DNA of 64,000 nucleotides from Casuarius casuarius (Eukaryota; Chordata; Aves; Casuariiformes; Casuariidae), in NCBI GenBank assembly GCA_003342895.1, contig PTFA01000020.1, positions 4,639,886 through 4,703,885 of the forward strand, written 5' to 3'. The notes beneath the pieces are model-generated. The model searched no databases. It was not told the origin of the DNA and was given only the letters and a program-made list of their open reading frames with translations. Positions 61,771 through 64,000 of the stretch are shown in pieces. Positions within the stretch are counted from its first letter, which is position 1. Each line of letters starts with the position of its first letter. A program made the translations under genes and the position numbers.

Positions 61771-63399
61771 AAAAAAAAGTTTTCCGAGCCATTTATAAAC
61801 AATTTTAACTTCTGTGTATGTCCCAGTCAATGCTCGTATGGGAGCCAACTAGCTTTGAACCTCACTGTTCTCCTCAAGTAGAACAGGTTAAAATAGTTAA
61901 AAATTTAGATATTTCAAAGCTAAAACTCAGCAAGTGAAAACCTGGTCTATAACAAGACACAGATTCAGAGCAGATCAGCAATCCATGAAATAGGGCCAAG
62001 CCCATGTTCCTACATCCCCCTTTTAAAAGGCTTCCATTGATAACCGCTTGTCAGTTGACACAGTCCTGAACAGTGGAAACTGCATGATCCTTTTCATGAA
62101 CTCCGAAAGTCAGGGTGTAAAGTGCCGCAGTGGTGACAAGGAGCACTGTAAATGCTACATAGTTTGTACTCTTATCAAATGAAGAAAATCAGAATGCGTG
62201 TCTTTAAATGTTAATCATCTTTCAAAGTCTTGATGTGTGTTACCCAACTTGCCAAGGGGCACCTCACCATGTGTGTCAGCACCACCTCCCCAGAGGGTTT
62301 GCTGGGTGCCTGCCTCCCTCCCAGTAGCCATGACCCAACACAGACATCCCCTCCCCTCTCATCGCCTCTCCATTTGGAAAGGGAGACAAACACACACCAA
62401 TAATACTTTCCTTGGGTTTGCCTTACTCTCTTGATGAAAAAGAGTTATAAGCAGTATTCCTTGCTGTCCTTGTTGCATTTGTTGTCACTTAATCCCAACT
62501 GACTGCTTCATTTCCAAAACCTGGAGTTTAATACTCTGATGAATGAATTTAATAATGATATTGTGTAAAGAATAAAACAGCAGCAGATCCATAGGATTGT
62601 TTGACTGTAAATCTCTCAGCTGGAGTTTACCAAAGAATAAAGGAGAGAAAAAACCCAAAATGTAGTTTACTATTTTCTCATGCCAAAAAAAATGTTAAAT
62701 AAAGTTGAATTGTTTTGGTAAATAAAAATCATGATGCATATAAAATGTGAAACTTGGCAAACCATTACAACTGCAAGAACTGAAGAGGTTTTCTCTTTTT
62801 CTGCACTACTAAAAAAGCATAAATACCTCAAAGGAAATACTTTTAAATTGCTTTGAAAGGAGCAATTTTTCAGGTTTTAAGTATAACTTTCACTTGCACA
62901 TGATGTGTATTACAGACATTCTTAGACATTAGACAAAAAATCATCATTACCATTCTGCAAGTGAAACAAAGCAGATTATGCCTCTACATTCTCCCATAAC
63001 AGTTCTTGTACACATTCTTAGAAAAAAATTATCCGGTTGATGAAAATGTGTCAGTTTTTGATAAAGTATTAGAATTTCTCTTTTTAAAATGAAAAGCATA
63101 GCACACATAAAGTCTACTTAAATGGCACGAAGATTATAACACAAAAATTGAGTTACTATGGATTTCATAGCAAACTATGCTTAAATTCGGCTACTCTTAG
63201 CTCTTCAAGTTTCCCAACATGAAACAAACTGATAGTAGCGATAGCTGTAACTGAGTTCCCTCCTTTTCTCATTTGTTGCCACAACTTTCGCATTACAGCA
63301 TAGCTTGGTACATCTGCCCTAGATCGCCAATGGAAGGCCAACAAACAACGGAGCAGCAAAACCAAAAATCCTTGTGTTTAATGCTTTGGTGTGGGGCTT
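61771..63399. other. unique non-coding sequence
   Basis: AT-rich with no gene or named repeat. 62250-62400 is a pyrimidine-rich, slightly GC-richer patch. Confidence 0.55.
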
Positions 63400-63799
63400 G
63401 GGGAGAAAGGCACAGCACAAGGAAGCACTAGGAAGGGCCTGGGAGCTCGGGAGCTGATCTGGAGCAGGAAGTGTGGGTAACCTGCCATAACGCTTCTCTG
63501 GAGCAAAGCAGTTCTGAGGTCTCCTACCCGGGGACCTTGGCTACCTTCCCGTATCTCGTGGAAATGGCATGGGATGTGAAAATGGGTTTGAGAGCAGTTT
63601 GGCTGATGAAAGATTCTCACAGAGTTAGATCAGAAGAAAAGACGCGGTTATTGCACTGGGAGCAGACGTAAGCCAAGGAGGAGTGTTGTGGTGTAGTGGG
63701 TGCCTCCTTGACTGTGGATTTAAAAGCCTCAGCCCTGCGGAAAGGAGAGGGAAGGAAGAGCAGTACGGTTGTGCCTTACTGCCAGTATCAGGAAAGCAA
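63400..63799. other. CpG-island shore
   Basis: GC content rises toward the right edge with scattered CpGs (TACCCGGGGACC, GACGCGGTTATT). On the minus strand GTAAGG (reverse of 63774-63779) is a fair splice donor for a first exon starting in the island, but nothing confirms it. No protein is recognised. Confidence 0.4.
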
Positions 63800-64000
63800 C
63801 AAGATGTCAGTGAGGTTTCTCCGCTTCCTGTTTGCGAAGCAAAGCCCCTCTTTGTGCGGCTCCTGCCGGCGCCGTCTCCGCGCCGGGCCCGCTCCCCCGA
63901 GACGGGGCGCGCTGCTCCCGCCGGCGCGGCCGGCAGCCAGTGCACTCCCTCCGCTCGCTAGCGGCGGGGCGGGAGCCGCGGGCTGCGCTCGCCGGGCAGC
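63800..64000. promoter_or_regulatory. CpG island with GC box, probable promoter (cut by window end)
   Basis: The last 200 bases are very GC-rich and dense in CpG (CCGGCGCCGTCTCCGCGCCG, GGCGCGGCCGGCAG), unlike the rest of the window. A GC box GGGGCGGG lies at 63966-63973, and an ETS-like site (CGCTTCCTG, AGGAAGCG on the minus strand) lies near 63822. CpG islands of this kind mark vertebrate promoters. The transcribed strand and the gene cannot be told because the island continues beyond the window. Confidence 0.75.

Noticed and set aside
63625..63945. Minus-strand 106-codon frame in the CpG island as a CDS
   Set aside because: It begins at GTG rather than ATG and is open mainly because CpG-island DNA has few stops.
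1..64000. CRISPR arrays, operons, bacterial genes or endogenous retroviral genes
   Set aside because: No regularly spaced direct repeats, no ribosome-binding sites with dense frames, and no LTR, primer-binding site or retroviral protein signature was seen.

Overview
This window looks like vertebrate nuclear DNA and is almost entirely non-coding. It is AT-leaning, has no bacterial-style gene packing, carries single ambiguous bases roughly every kilobase and one 65-base assembly gap (39017-39081). The transposon relics are degraded CR1 and L2-clade LINEs, MIR-type CORE-SINEs, and short palindromes resembling the 'AAATTCATCC' and 'AAGTCAATGGGAG' repeats of reptile and bird genomes. I see no primate- or rodent-specific repeats and no young LINE or LTR insertion. 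This suggests a sauropsid, most likely a bird (perhaps a slowly evolving lineage) and possibly a crocodilian or turtle. That is inference from repeat type, not from a species-specific gene.

No protein-coding gene can be named. The open frames of 60-156 codons are mostly what chance gives in 64 kb read in six frames. A few GC-rich, coding-like islands with plausible splice sites stand out: 5092-5245 (+), 42520-42740 (-), 50005-50185 (-) and 51034-51179 (-). They are reported as low-confidence candidate exons without a function.

Layout. 1-4 kb: moderately GC-rich unique sequence with a 41-bp tandem duplication at 1819-1900. 4-18 kb: unique sequence, a GA microsatellite, a coding-like island and a conserved-looking block at 8.45-8.88 kb. 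17.7-18.5 kb: palindromic MITE-like relics. 21.7-23.7 kb: a CR1 reverse-transcriptase relic on the minus strand with MIR-like SINEs in and beside it. 25.8-26.1 kb: a regulatory-looking block with a perfect octamer. 26.4-27.9 kb: a long L2-like LINE relic on the minus strand. 29.0-30.9 kb: two homeodomain/SOX-rich blocks flanking another L2 fragment. 32.2-32.7 kb: the 3' end of the same L2-like family on the plus strand. 36-40 kb: MIR pieces and the assembly gap. 40-61 kb: mostly featureless AT-rich DNA. 61.6 kb: one more L2-like fragment. From about 63.8 kb the sequence becomes a CpG island with a GC box, cut by the window end.

The simplest reading is a long intron or intergenic region next to a CpG-island promoter at the right edge. 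If the gene runs leftward, the window is its first intron(s); if it runs rightward, the window is upstream flank. The sequence does not decide between these. No previously undescribed system is evident. The most informative content is the set of fossil LINE/SINE copies and a few candidate regulatory or exonic islands.
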